Part shown: piece after piece, positions 51,671 to 60,808 of the stretch | Numbering within the stretch: the stretch's first letter is position 1 | Layout: every line of letters begins with the position of its first letter | Origin: JAVBNT01 sp031551355 | GTDB lineage: Bacteria; Vulcanimicrobiota; CADAWZ01 | Direction of reading: 5' to 3' | DNA: 64,000 nucleotides | Assembly (NCBI GenBank): GCA_031551355.1 | Contig: JAVBNT010000005.1 | Span: forward strand, 1-64,000 | Position numbers and translations under genes: made by a program | Notes under the pieces: model-generated | What the model saw: only the letters and a program-made list of their open reading frames with translations | What the model was told of the DNA's origin: nothing | Databases searched by the model: none

Positions 51671-54600
51671 TTAAAACATTCTTAAAAACTTGCTTGCTTT
51701 TATTCTGTCAAGCTTATCATGGTTGCTTTGATTGTAGTAATTGCGGAGACAGGCATAACAAGAAGGGTTACAGTCGCAATTTTCTGTAAGCTCAACTGCT
51801 TTTTTTATCACTTTGTGCAAATTTTCACCATTTTTATCAACTAATCGTCTGACCTGTCCTGCTCCGCCTGCTACGGCGTCATAAAGTATAATATCTTTTC
51901 CACGGACAATTCCTTTTATATCGTTTCTTTCTATATCAAGCTCTTTCGACATTGCTTCAAGCAAGGCATAAAGAACAGAAATAAGAGATTCTGCATATAA
52001 ATCAAAGGTTAACTTAACTACGTCTGTTTTGAAAACATGCGATAATAATCTTTTCTCCAGTTTGTCTTTTGTGCATTTGTATCCTAAAGAGTTATAATGT
52101 TCAATTTTTTTTGAAGGCCCTTTAATATACCCATGTTCGGTATATCCGCATTGGAGGCATACAAAGAAACAGTTTTTGCAAACGGTCATTAGAGAATCGT
52201 TTGAAGTAGAAAGCAACTTTATTTTATGGTTATTTATTTCAAATTCAAAACTACCCAATTCTTTTCGTTCTTTATCACCTAAATAAAAATCTTCGCTTCG
52301 GTATATTTTTTCAGGTCTTCTGGACATAGAAACGTTTTTTGGGTCTTTTTCCGCGATAAATCCTTTTCTTGGCTCAATTGTTTTAAGCCAACTGCTGTCA
52401 ACTGGGTTATTACAAGCTACACAATTATAATTTTTATCATTTTCTATTTTACTGTAATTCATTTGACCGCATTTACATTCGGCGATATATGAAATTTCCC
52501 AATCAGATCCTTGTGTTTTAAACTGATTTTTCTTAATATATCTGCTCGTATATATCTTGCCGTCTGCAACTACCTGTGATCCCGGAGCATATTCCGAAAC
52601 GGCAAGCTGTAAATCTCTTTGAAGGTTTAATCCGTCCAAATTCAAGTTTGAGTTTGTATGAAGTTCTGCCGTATCTACAGGGAAACCGTATTTCGGCAGG
52701 ATATTGCCTCTTACCAGAAACTCAATCAAATTATTTTTTCCTTTATTATCATCTGGTGATCTGCGAAAATTTTTCAATTTTCTTTCGTAATCCGCCTTTG
52801 TTTGCAAATCATTTTTAGATGATTTTATTTCTTTTTCATAAAAATCAACAATATCTCTATAATCTTTTACACAAGCATTTAAAATACCATCTTCACCAAT
52901 CAGTTCATTTGTCCAACCGAAACTTTCTATTTCCAGGTTTTCATGCAGACTTTTTTCCGTGATTAATTTTGTCAACATCTGTTTAAGTCCAAGAGGACTG
53001 GAGTTTAAAAACGAGCAAAATCTTTCAAATCCGTTTTTGTTTAAAAATATATCGGCATTGTTTCTGTTATAAACATCTTCATTTTCCTTGAAAAATAATG
53101 CGAATGCGACGGCATAAATATGACGACGTATGATTTTTTCGTTTTCTGCGGTAAATATAGGTGCAGTTATCTGTCCTTTAATCATATCAAGAGGATTTTT
53201 ATAAAATGTAAAATCATGAGATGATAGTTTGCAGTATGTCAGACAAAATGCGGCGGAATCCCAACTTCTACCGGCACGCCCGCTTCTTTGGATATAATTT
53301 GCAGGACTCGGAGGTATATTACGCAAAAAAACCGTTTCCAGACTTCCCAAATCAACTCCCATTTCAAACGTTGTCGAGCAGGAAAGAGCACTTATTTTCT
53401 TTTCTTGAAACCATTGTTGATATTTTGTCTGATTTTTTCGCTCAAGCTGACCTGTATGCTCTTTTATATGAAGCGGAGACATTGAAGGGGAAGAATACAG
53501 TTTCAGATAATGACTGTCAAGATTAGGATAAGTTTGCTCTAAAATGCCGTCACATTTATAATTTATGCATTTATTTTTTATATTATAGACTGTTCTTTTT
53601 CCGCATTTCTTGCATTTATAGAGCTCGGAGTTTATAACTATTTCAAATCGATCGGCTTCAAACAAATATTCACCAGATCTACCTTCCGTTAAACTACATT
53701 GATTTTCAGGAGAGGCTAGATATTTACTCCAATAGTTGCTTAAAAAATCATTTGCTTCTTTTTCGGATACCTTCAAAACATCCATTACTCGCACAAGTCT
53801 TGAATTTTTGTAATACCCACCGTTTGTTCCTGTTTTTGCACCCGAAGCAAAACCGGAAATATTTGTAACATCTCCTGATTTCTTGCATAATTTTACATAT
53901 TTTTGATAAGGAGAATAAAAAATATATTCTCTTTCTGTGTCCGTTAATTCGATTTTTCCTTTTAAGGCACCCATAAGAACAATATCGAAAACTAGACTGT
54001 CAAGCAAAGTTTGACAGTCCCTGATTTCAATGTTGTATTTACGTGCAAGATTGTCCGCAAATCTAGATGTATCGCCTTTATATTTAAACTTTAGAAGCCC
54101 TAGTGACGTGAAGCTTGTATCTCTTCGTGCATTATACATCTCGTTTAAAACGGCGATCCAGGCATTACGCAGTGAAGTTTCCGTGCTGTTTTGCTCTTCA
54201 GGTTCGGCAAAAGTTTTGTTTTCATCAAACAAGGCGATAAGGCGTTTAACAAAGTCCCTTATATCCCATTTTATTTCCCCGCCTTCTTTTAGGACCTTAT
54301 ATATAGCACGCCTTCTTAAAAATTCTTCATATGATTTTTCGAGATAACATGCAAAATATGCAGCTTCACTTCTGCTATCAGAAAAACATAAAAATTGGCG
54401 TCTTTTATCTTTTGATTCAGTTACAGGAAGGTCAGTTGCGAAAATATCGTCCGGTTCGGAATTTTCGAAGCTTTCTATATCGGAGCTTTCTATAAATGTT
54501 GTTTCTTTTTTCGGAAGCTCTTCAAATAAGGATGTTGCTATTGCAGATGTTAAAGCGTCATTGCCTGCATAAAATTTTCTCAAACTTCCTTTTTCACATG

Positions 54601-56407
54601 CAGGGCATTTGGGCTCAGATTTTACGGCTGAATCAGAATCACACGATTCTTTTATATTACATTTTTTTACATCAATGCAAAATTTTTCACCGCAATCACA
54701 AGGAAAGTTTTTGACTTTATATTCTTCAAGAATAGAACCGCATTTAGAACAAAGCATAAAATCATTTTTTTCTGGTTTATTGTTTTTATCGTCTTCTTCT
54801 TCGTAAAAATTTTCTTCTTTGCTGTCTTTAAGTAAAAAATAATCATATTTTTGGTTGTTTTCGCGAAATTGCAAAGAAGTACAAGATTGTTCTAATTTAT
54901 TATGTTCTATTTCTCCGCAAACAGCTAGCCGACCGCAGTCAGCGCAAACAGCAGCTTCAAAAATTTTTGTTAAATCGTCTGACCTGTCATTTTCTATAAC
55001 ACCCATGCTTTCTTTTTGGGGAATCAGAAACATCTTCTTGTTATCGCCCAAGGTTATATAAGCGCCCTGTAAAGAGCGCATAAACGTATGATAACGCGCT
55101 TTCATTAAACTAACTTTATTTTTACTTCCCTGGGCAAAAACAGAAATTAAATCTATAATATTCTGCTCCGTCAAATTCATTTTATTGGCAAGTTCTTTTA
55201 TTGTGAAAGGTTCCCGTGCTGTATCACGCAATTTATGATAGACTTTACTTTTTAAAGCAAGTGTGAAAATTTTTTCTTTTATAGTTTTATCTGTTTCTGT
55301 GAAACAATTAATTCTATATTTTTGCAAAATTTCGCTAAATGATTCTTTGCTTGGATTTGCTATTTCCGAGAACAATTCTATTGGAACGTCAAGCAAATTA
55401 TTATATATATCATTATCATGTTTTACGGCAACGGAGCGTATAATGTTCTTTTCTTTGAAGTCAGAATTGCAAAGAGTTTTGGCAAATTCTACAATATCTT
55501 TATTTTCTCCGCCAAGTGTCGCACTTGTAAGGATGTATCTTACATTTTCGGCGGATATTCTTGCCATAAGACGTTTTATAAGCATAGACATTTCTATGCC
55601 TTTAGCTCCTCTGTAAATATGCGCTTCGTCCAAAACTATAAATTTAAGCTTAGAACTTTGAAAAACTGCTCCATCATTGGGGCGAAGAAGCATATATTCA
55701 AGCATTGCGTAATTGGTGATCAAAATATGCGGAGGAGATTCTCGCATTTTTTCACGCGATATTACTTCGTTTTTCAAAGGCTTCAGAGATTTTCCGTATT
55801 TGTCTTTGTTAAGATCTGCATATTTTCTTTCAGCTTGCGATTGGTGCTCTTCAGTGTCTCCGCTGTAGAGTCCAAACGTTATTTCAGAATTGCCTGATTT
55901 AAAGATATTGCGCATACGCTTTAGCTGATCATTCGCAAGGGCGTTCATAGGATAAATTATTAAAGCTCGAACTGTACAATCCAAGGTGCCCCGCTCTTTT
56001 TCTGTTAAAAGAGCGTTCAGTATGGGAAACAAAAAACACTCCGTTTTTCCTGAGCCTGTGCCGGTCGTTAAAATAATATTTTCATCTTTCCCGGCAATTT
56101 GCAAAGCTTCTTGTTGATGTGTGTAAAGCGGTCTATGAAGAGGTATTTCGCGATCTTTTTCATCGCAATCTTCTAAAAAACGAAAGCTTTTGTGAGCTAA
56201 CCCTTCGGAGATAAGAGTGTCAAGGGTTTTGGAAGTTTCGTATGAATCACCAATTTCTAAATATGGTCCTTTTGAAATAACGCCTTCTTTTTCAAGTTCA
56301 TTTTTAAAGAGTTCGTTATACTCTTTATCCGCTATACCGAAAGAGCTGACAAGATAGTCTTTACAAGTTTGTTTTATATTTTCAGAAGCTTTTATCGGGT
56401 TAAACAT
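51671..56407 (-). CDS. Large SF2 helicase with DUF1998-type C-terminus (DruE-like)
   Basis: This 1578-residue protein has N-terminal helicase motifs: Walker A TTGTGSGKT at 114-122, DEAH at 260-263, SAT at 295-297 and NYIQRSGRAGRSW near 1035-1047. Several zinc-ribbon clusters lie in the inserted middle (CADCGRLAVCG, MLCSKCGSI with CDCGEKFC, and PKCPACEKG). The C-terminus carries VAGGAGQVRRLV and CDCNPSCYACLRNYYNQ, the DUF1998 signature. DruE of Druantia phage-defence systems combines SF2 helicase and DUF1998 similarly; MrfA repair helicases are half this size. It overlaps the upstream gene by 8 bp and so is translationally coupled to it. The role in phage defence is inferred from architecture and setting only. 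Confidence 0.85.
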   Translation of the reverse strand: MFNPIKASENIKQTCKDYLVSSFGIADKEYNELFKNELEKEGVISKGPYLEIGDSYETSKTLDTLISEGLAHKSFRFLEDCDEKDREIPLHRPLYTHQQEALQIAGKDENIILTTGTGSGKTECFLFPILNALLTEKERGTLDCTVRALIIYPMNALANDQLKRMRNIFKSGNSEITFGLYSGDTEEHQSQAERKYADLNKDKYGKSLKPLKNEVISREKMRESPPHILITNYAMLEYMLLRPNDGAVFQSSKLKFIVLDEAHIYRGAKGIEMSMLIKRLMARISAENVRYILTSATLGGENKDIVEFAKTLCNSDFKEKNIIRSVAVKHDNDIYNNLLDVPIELFSEIANPSKESFSEILQKYRINCFTETDKTIKEKIFTLALKSKVYHKLRDTAREPFTIKELANKMNLTEQNIIDLISVFAQGSKNKVSLMKARYHTFMRSLQGAYITLGDNKKMFLIPQKESMGVIENDRSDDLTKIFEAAVCADCGRLAVCGEIEHNKLEQSCTSLQFRENNQKYDYFLLKDSKEENFYEEEDDKNNKPEKNDFMLCSKCGSILEEYKVKNFPCDCGEKFCIDVKKCNIKESCDSDSAVKSEPKCPACEKGSLRKFYAGNDALTSAIATSLFEELPKKETTFIESSDIESFENSEPDDIFATDLPVTESKDKRRQFLCFSDSRSEAAYFACYLEKSYEEFLRRRAIYKVLKEGGEIKWDIRDFVKRLIALFDENKTFAEPEEQNSTETSLRNAWIAVLNEMYNARRDTSFTSLGLLKFKYKGDTSRFADNLARKYNIEIRDCQTLLDSLVFDIVLMGALKGKIELTDTEREYIFYSPYQKYVKLCKKSGDVTNISGFASGAKTGTNGGYYKNSRLVRVMDVLKVSEKEANDFLSNYWSKYLASPENQCSLTEGRSGEYLFEADRFEIVINSELYKCKKCGKRTVYNIKNKCINYKCDGILEQTYPNLDSHYLKLYSSPSMSPLHIKEHTGQLERKNQTKYQQWFQEKKISALSCSTTFEMGVDLGSLETVFLRNIPPSPANYIQRSGRAGRSWDSAAFCLTYCKLSSHDFTFYKNPLDMIKGQITAPIFTAENEKIIRRHIYAVAFALFFKENEDVYNRNNADIFLNKNGFERFCSFLNSSPLGLKQMLTKLITEKSLHENLEIESFGWTNELIGEDGILNACVKDYRDIVDFYEKEIKSSKNDLQTKADYERKLKNFRRSPDDNKGKNNLIEFLVRGNILPKYGFPVDTAELHTNSNLNLDGLNLQRDLQLAVSEYAPGSQVVADGKIYTSRYIKKNQFKTQGSDWEISYIAECKCGQMNYSKIENDKNYNCVACNNPVDSSWLKTIEPRKGFIAEKDPKNVSMSRRPEKIYRSEDFYLGDKERKELGSFEFEINNHKIKLLSTSNDSLMTVCKNCFFVCLQCGYTEHGYIKGPSKKIEHYNSLGYKCTKDKLEKRLLSHVFKTDVVKLTFDLYAESLISVLYALLEAMSKELDIERNDIKGIVRGKDIILYDAVAGGAGQVRRLVDKNGENLHKVIKKAVELTENCDCNPSCYACLRNYYNQSNHDKLDRIKASKFLRMF

Positions 56408-59400
56408 CTTTTATACCTGAGAGACTTCCTCCATAGCCCATACGCTCTCTATATTCACTCAGTCCGTCTGACTTAAGAGGCGTAGTGCCATACCGCTCCC
56501 ATTCACCTTTCTTTTTTCTAAACTCTTTCTTCTCTTTATGTTTAATTCTGGGATTAAAATAACGCCCACTATTTTTTATTCTTTCAATTGTATTTTCTGG
56601 GCTGGAAGATTTATTTTCCATTGACTTTTTACCTGAGAGACTTCCTCCATAGCCCATACGCTCTCTATATTTTCTCAGTTTGTCGTCCCACTCTGATCGG
56701 TTTTTCGAGGCCGGTGGTTCGGTTTTTTCCGATGCCTTTTCTTCATAGGCTTCGCCTAGATGACATTCTCCTCTATAGATACAGCTTTTGCCAAAAATCT
56801 CATATTCCTCATCTTCTCCATTATCTATGCTAATGCTGTATTCGTAAAAACCGCTTGGAATTTTGATATGTTCTTTAATATTTTTTTCATTTGAAAGACA
56901 CTTCTCTTTTAGAGAAATATCTTTTTTGTCAGCAAGCATAAAGTGATAATGAAGCCAAACTGGAACATCGTCTTTATTTATAAAATCTTCCGGATTTTCA
57001 AGATATAGTGATTGCCCCTTGGTTTTGAATTTGGGAGGATTTTTAAACGTTTCTCTTAAGTAAAAAGTTTTAATAATTTTTCCGTATATACATAAATCTA
57101 TTTTGTCAATTCCGGACTTTGAAATGTTGCCTAAATCAAATTCAGTTGAAACGTGTTTTGCAATAAACGAGGCTTTTTGCTTTCCTCTTTTGAGGTTATT
57201 ATGTAAACGTATACTAATTGATGACGTTTTTGGATGTGTTATAGTTAAAATTGCATGCTGACTTATATCTTTATGCCAGATTAAGGTAACATCATTCTTT
57301 TCAATAGGCTTTTTGATGTTGCCATTATCAGTTATTTTCCATTTTACAAAAGGAGGATAGATCTCAATTATTCCTCCGTTATAAATACATTCTACGTTTG
57401 CATTTTGAATGATTTGAATTTTTTCCGAAATTTTTTTAGAGTGAATTTTAACATTGCCGCTTAAGGCGTTTTCAGTGTAATAAGGTTTGTCAAACTCAAT
57501 TTCAAAATTTTGGATTATGCATAACTTATCAGTAAACATTTCTTCACCGTCAAGAGTTTTTATAGAAATATTATAAATTCCGCTTTCGGTATCCTGATCA
57601 ATAACATCGTCCTGAGTTTCTCCTGACGGAATACTGATTTTGTATGTTCTGTTATTATCTTCATCCTCATCAAACTCATATCCTGACAGCAAATTAAAGG
57701 TGTCGTTAATTGTGACTATTATTGCCCTTGAGTCTGAAGAAATGTTTTTTACTAAAAGATAAAAATTCTTTTTAAATATTTTATAATTTTTACCATCTTT
57801 ATGAAAGACAGCATATTCATTGCAGAAAGTATCAGGTGTTACTAAAATTTTATCGCTTTGATTATCAGAACAAATAATTTTTCCGTTTTTAATTATGGCA
57901 AAACCTTCGTCTAATGTAAGATAAAACAGCTTTCCAATGTCATAATTTTCAAATTCATAGTCGCATTTTTCAAAATTAAAATCGGCTTTTTTGTCAGGAC
58001 AGAATAAAGCATATTCGTCTCCGGGTTTTGAACTTTTTAAAGGATATTCTTTCCCATAACGGAATAAAATTTGTTCTCTAAATAACCGTTTTTCTGAGTC
58101 GAATATTGTTTTGCCGCCTGATAAAATTTCAATTTTCAAATTTAAACTACAAGGATTTGCATGAAGCAAGTTTGATACATTTATTTCTTTGCCTTCTAAA
58201 ATATTATTTCCGTAAGTAAAGAGTTCTTGCGTCTCATATACTTTATCATGTAAGTATATTTTTAAATAATAAGAATTATTTACGTCTTTCATTTGACTGT
58301 CAGGAATGGTCAGATAAATTTCATCGCCTTTAAAAATATATTTGGGATTAATTTTTGCGACGGAATCTGAAATTTCCCGGCTATTTTTTCCGCGCTTTAA
58401 ATAAACTTTGTTTGCAAACCATTTATTTAACAGAGAATCAATTCTAGATCCATCTGACATTACTTTGCCATCAAATAAATCTTTTATTTTAACTAAAATT
58501 TCTTCGGTAAATTTACATGAAAATTCATGCCTGTGCTTTATAAGCTTTTGAATGCCTTGCCGAATATGATATTTGCTTGCATTGTAGAGAGCTTTAAACT
58601 GGTCTATTAATGTGCATATTTCAGATTTGCTTGTTAATATGTCTTGACAATCATAGATTAAATTAAAAAAATTGAATAGATTATATTCCGGCGCAAGTGC
58701 GTGCAATAATATAGTAGAAACGTAGCGGTTTTCGTTATTCTCCGTTATGAAAAATCTTTGGTGAAAAGATATAGATTTTATTATGCTTTCAGTAACTATT
58801 ATATAAAAATCTCGAGAATATTCTATCTCGAAGCGTTGAGCAATATAATTCCAAAAACCTTTTTCTTCATTTTCATCCGGCTCTTCAATATTTTCTTCGT
58901 TGTCTAGCTTCCAATCAAAAGCAAAACAAATAATTGCTAAAGTTAATTTGCTTCGGTCTGTATATGATGTTATGTCGTTCTGTTCATCAATAGCTTTTTT
59001 TAAGATTTGTTTGGATCTTCCGATGAGCAAGCTTTTATATTTGGTAAGTTCAGGACTGTTTCCTATGATAGGGTTTTTTGCAAAAATCACGTCAACAATA
59101 TAATCAAATTTATTCTCAGCGCCTGCTTTTACAGGATAAATTTGCATGTCAGTTTCTGCATCATTTTTGCCGTTTGCGGTTTCAGGAGTAGAGTTGGAAG
59201 TTAGTTCTTCTGCCGTATTACAGATTTCTTTTTCCTCATTCTTATTTTGTAGAGGTGGGGGATTTAAATTATTATAGTTAATAGGAATTAACAATTTTAT
59301 ATTAACTTCATCGTCGTGCATTTCGACTTTAGGTTCAAACTGCGCAGAAAGCAATTTTCTGAATAGTGTGTTGAAATTAGATTCAAAGATTTTTTGAAGA

Positions 59401-59831
59401 GCATCTGCTATATATACATTTTCATCTTTTAACGCAAAAGTATAATCTTCGCGTCCGGAATATCTGGTAGGGCGTTTGGGTATTTTTATTTCTTCATATT
59501 TTTGAATTAATTTATTTTTATTTTGTAGTGCTAGGTGGGCAAAATTATTATAGTTAATAGGAACTAACAATTTTATATTAACTTCATCATCGTGCACCTC
59601 GACTTTAGGTTCAAACGCTGTAGAAAGCCATTCTCTGAACAATGTGTTAAAGTCACATTCGAAGAATTTTTGAAGAGCATCTGCTATATATACGTTCTCA
59701 CCTTTTAATGCAAATGTATAATCTTTACGCCCCTTGCGTTCGCAAGGGAGAGTTCGTATGGGTATCTTTATTTCTTTATACTTTTTAGCGAGTGGAATAA
59801 TTTCTAGATCTTTATTAATCTCAGAATTCAT
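56400..59831 (-). CDS. 1143-residue protein of unknown fold, partner of the helicase (DruH-like position)
   Basis: No recognised enzyme motif. Two 92-residue tandem repeats open it (about residues 8-98 and 100-190): each has YTFALKxENVYIADALQKxF, then FEPKVExHDDEVNIKLLxPI. A central helical region (about 230-480) is followed by several beta-rich, Ig-like segments (about 500-1030). The C-terminus contains YRERMGYGGSLSG twice, as near-identical DNA. It has no signal peptide or membrane helix. Stop and helicase start overlap. In the type III Druantia layout a large unknown DruH stands upstream of DruE, and this gene has that place. It is AT-richer than its neighbours. Confidence 0.75.
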   Translation of the reverse strand: MNSEINKDLEIIPLAKKYKEIKIPIRTLPCERKGRKDYTFALKGENVYIADALQKFFECDFNTLFREWLSTAFEPKVEVHDDEVNIKLLVPINYNNFAHLALQNKNKLIQKYEEIKIPKRPTRYSGREDYTFALKDENVYIADALQKIFESNFNTLFRKLLSAQFEPKVEMHDDEVNIKLLIPINYNNLNPPPLQNKNEEKEICNTAEELTSNSTPETANGKNDAETDMQIYPVKAGAENKFDYIVDVIFAKNPIIGNSPELTKYKSLLIGRSKQILKKAIDEQNDITSYTDRSKLTLAIICFAFDWKLDNEENIEEPDENEEKGFWNYIAQRFEIEYSRDFYIIVTESIIKSISFHQRFFITENNENRYVSTILLHALAPEYNLFNFFNLIYDCQDILTSKSEICTLIDQFKALYNASKYHIRQGIQKLIKHRHEFSCKFTEEILVKIKDLFDGKVMSDGSRIDSLLNKWFANKVYLKRGKNSREISDSVAKINPKYIFKGDEIYLTIPDSQMKDVNNSYYLKIYLHDKVYETQELFTYGNNILEGKEINVSNLLHANPCSLNLKIEILSGGKTIFDSEKRLFREQILFRYGKEYPLKSSKPGDEYALFCPDKKADFNFEKCDYEFENYDIGKLFYLTLDEGFAIIKNGKIICSDNQSDKILVTPDTFCNEYAVFHKDGKNYKIFKKNFYLLVKNISSDSRAIIVTINDTFNLLSGYEFDEDEDNNRTYKISIPSGETQDDVIDQDTESGIYNISIKTLDGEEMFTDKLCIIQNFEIEFDKPYYTENALSGNVKIHSKKISEKIQIIQNANVECIYNGGIIEIYPPFVKWKITDNGNIKKPIEKNDVTLIWHKDISQHAILTITHPKTSSISIRLHNNLKRGKQKASFIAKHVSTEFDLGNISKSGIDKIDLCIYGKIIKTFYLRETFKNPPKFKTKGQSLYLENPEDFINKDDVPVWLHYHFMLADKKDISLKEKCLSNEKNIKEHIKIPSGFYEYSISIDNGEDEEYEIFGKSCIYRGECHLGEAYEEKASEKTEPPASKNRSEWDDKLRKYRERMGYGGSLSGKKSMENKSSSPENTIERIKNSGRYFNPRIKHKEKKEFRKKKGEWERYGTTPLKSDGLSEYRERMGYGGSLSGIKDV
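56415..56671. repeat. Exact 41-bp direct repeat in the unknown gene's 3' end
   Basis: 56415-56455 and 56631-56671 are identical. Both encode RYRERMGYGGSLSG on the minus strand, one at the protein end and one about 72 residues earlier. Confidence 0.9.
59268..59780. repeat. Tandem 276-bp duplication in the 5' part of the unknown gene
   Basis: Segments beginning at 59268 and 59544 (plus coordinates) match closely at DNA level, with blocks such as GAAGAGCATCTGCTATATA in both. The period is 276 bp, or 92 codons, keeping frame. Confidence 0.85.
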
Positions 59832-60086
59832 TAAATATATTCCTCTTCAACTTGATGTGGTTTTAAGAATAGAACGAAATAAAACTAATCAATTATTTGT
59901 ATATATATTTGACTTTACCACATTCATTTTTATAAGTCAAATTATATAGCTTGGTAAAAATATTTCTATAATATTGGGAAATGGTTTTGGCGGGGCAACG
60001 TTTGATGTTACTATAATGTAAAGCAGTGCAGACTATAGCAATTTTCCAAAACGTATAAGGTATTTTGACTTTGTATCTACTATAGT
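59832..60086. other. AT-rich leader upstream of the defence-like cassette
   Basis: 255 bp that must contain the promoter for the minus-strand pair. AT-rich with no ORF of note; no clear promoter pair was picked out. Confidence 0.35.
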
Positions 60087-60340
60087 TGGTTTGGCTTGCT
60101 TGTTTTCTTGCCTTTCGCGGGAGGATTCGGGCACCTTAACTCAGTAAATTCTGATCTAATTCCATCAAAATGCATGTCCGAAGCAACGGAGCCGAACGTA
60201 GTGAGCGTAGGAGCGAGTTCGCATTTTGTCTCTTGAATTTGCTGAGATTAAGGTCGATTCTGGAGCGTCTTAGCAAGAAAACAAGCAAACCAAACCAGTC
60301 TACAGGATAGGGATGAATCCTATGTAAGGCTATTGAGAAC
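60087..60340 (-). repeat. Dispersed foldback element, copy 4 (inverted relative to copy 3)
   Basis: Arms at 60087-60111 and 60273-60297 match at 24 of 25 positions as inverted repeats. The arm sequence (GCAAGAAAACAAGCAA...) differs from copies 2 and 3, yet the two arms agree with each other. The outer flank (to about 60340) is more degraded than in copies 1-3. Confidence 0.85.
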
Positions 60341-60474
60341 TATTACAGCAATTTACCAAAATATAGATGGGTTTTAGATTGCCTTAATGCTAAAAAACTG
60401 TTTTACCATAATTTGAACACGTATATGTTTTGCCAAATTGCTTTAAAAAGATGCTTAGGTCAGTTTTTAGTAAT

Positions 60475-60660
60475 AAGTTAAGATATAGCGGCAGGTTTGT
60501 TCTATTGCCGCCAGTGACATGCCTGCACTTGGAATATCGGATTGCCGTTTGCGGCGCTTTGTTTTTGATATAAGCCTTGAAACTGGCGGCATTTCTGTTT
60601 TCGCCTGCTTTTACCTCTAAAGGAATAATCTCTTGTTCCGTTTTACACGTTTTTGCAGTG
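60475..60660 (-). pseudogene. C-terminal remnant of an AAA-type ATPase with DUF4143-like end
   Basis: A frame on the minus strand reads EQEIIPLEVKAGENRNAASF, then KAYIKNKAPQTAIRYS and NLPLYL, the characteristic ending (IPIEVKAG-N...KPKxAIR-S...N-PLY) of DUF4143 ATPases of unknown, often toxin-like or accessory function. An in-frame stop lies shortly upstream, so nothing remains of the ATPase part. Confidence 0.65.
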
Positions 60661-60808
60661 ATTTTAAGAAAATATTACACATTATTGCAGTGTTTAAGAC
60701 ATGGTATTTACACATTTTTGACTAAATTTTAGTTGCCGTTACATCTGTAAGAAAATAAACTCCGGAAGGATCTATAAATAAAATATCTGACAGAAAACCT
60801 GAAAATGT
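60661..60808. other. Intergenic, no gene seen
   Basis: AT-rich sequence downstream of the DNA methyltransferase stop. No terminator was identified. Confidence 0.35.
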
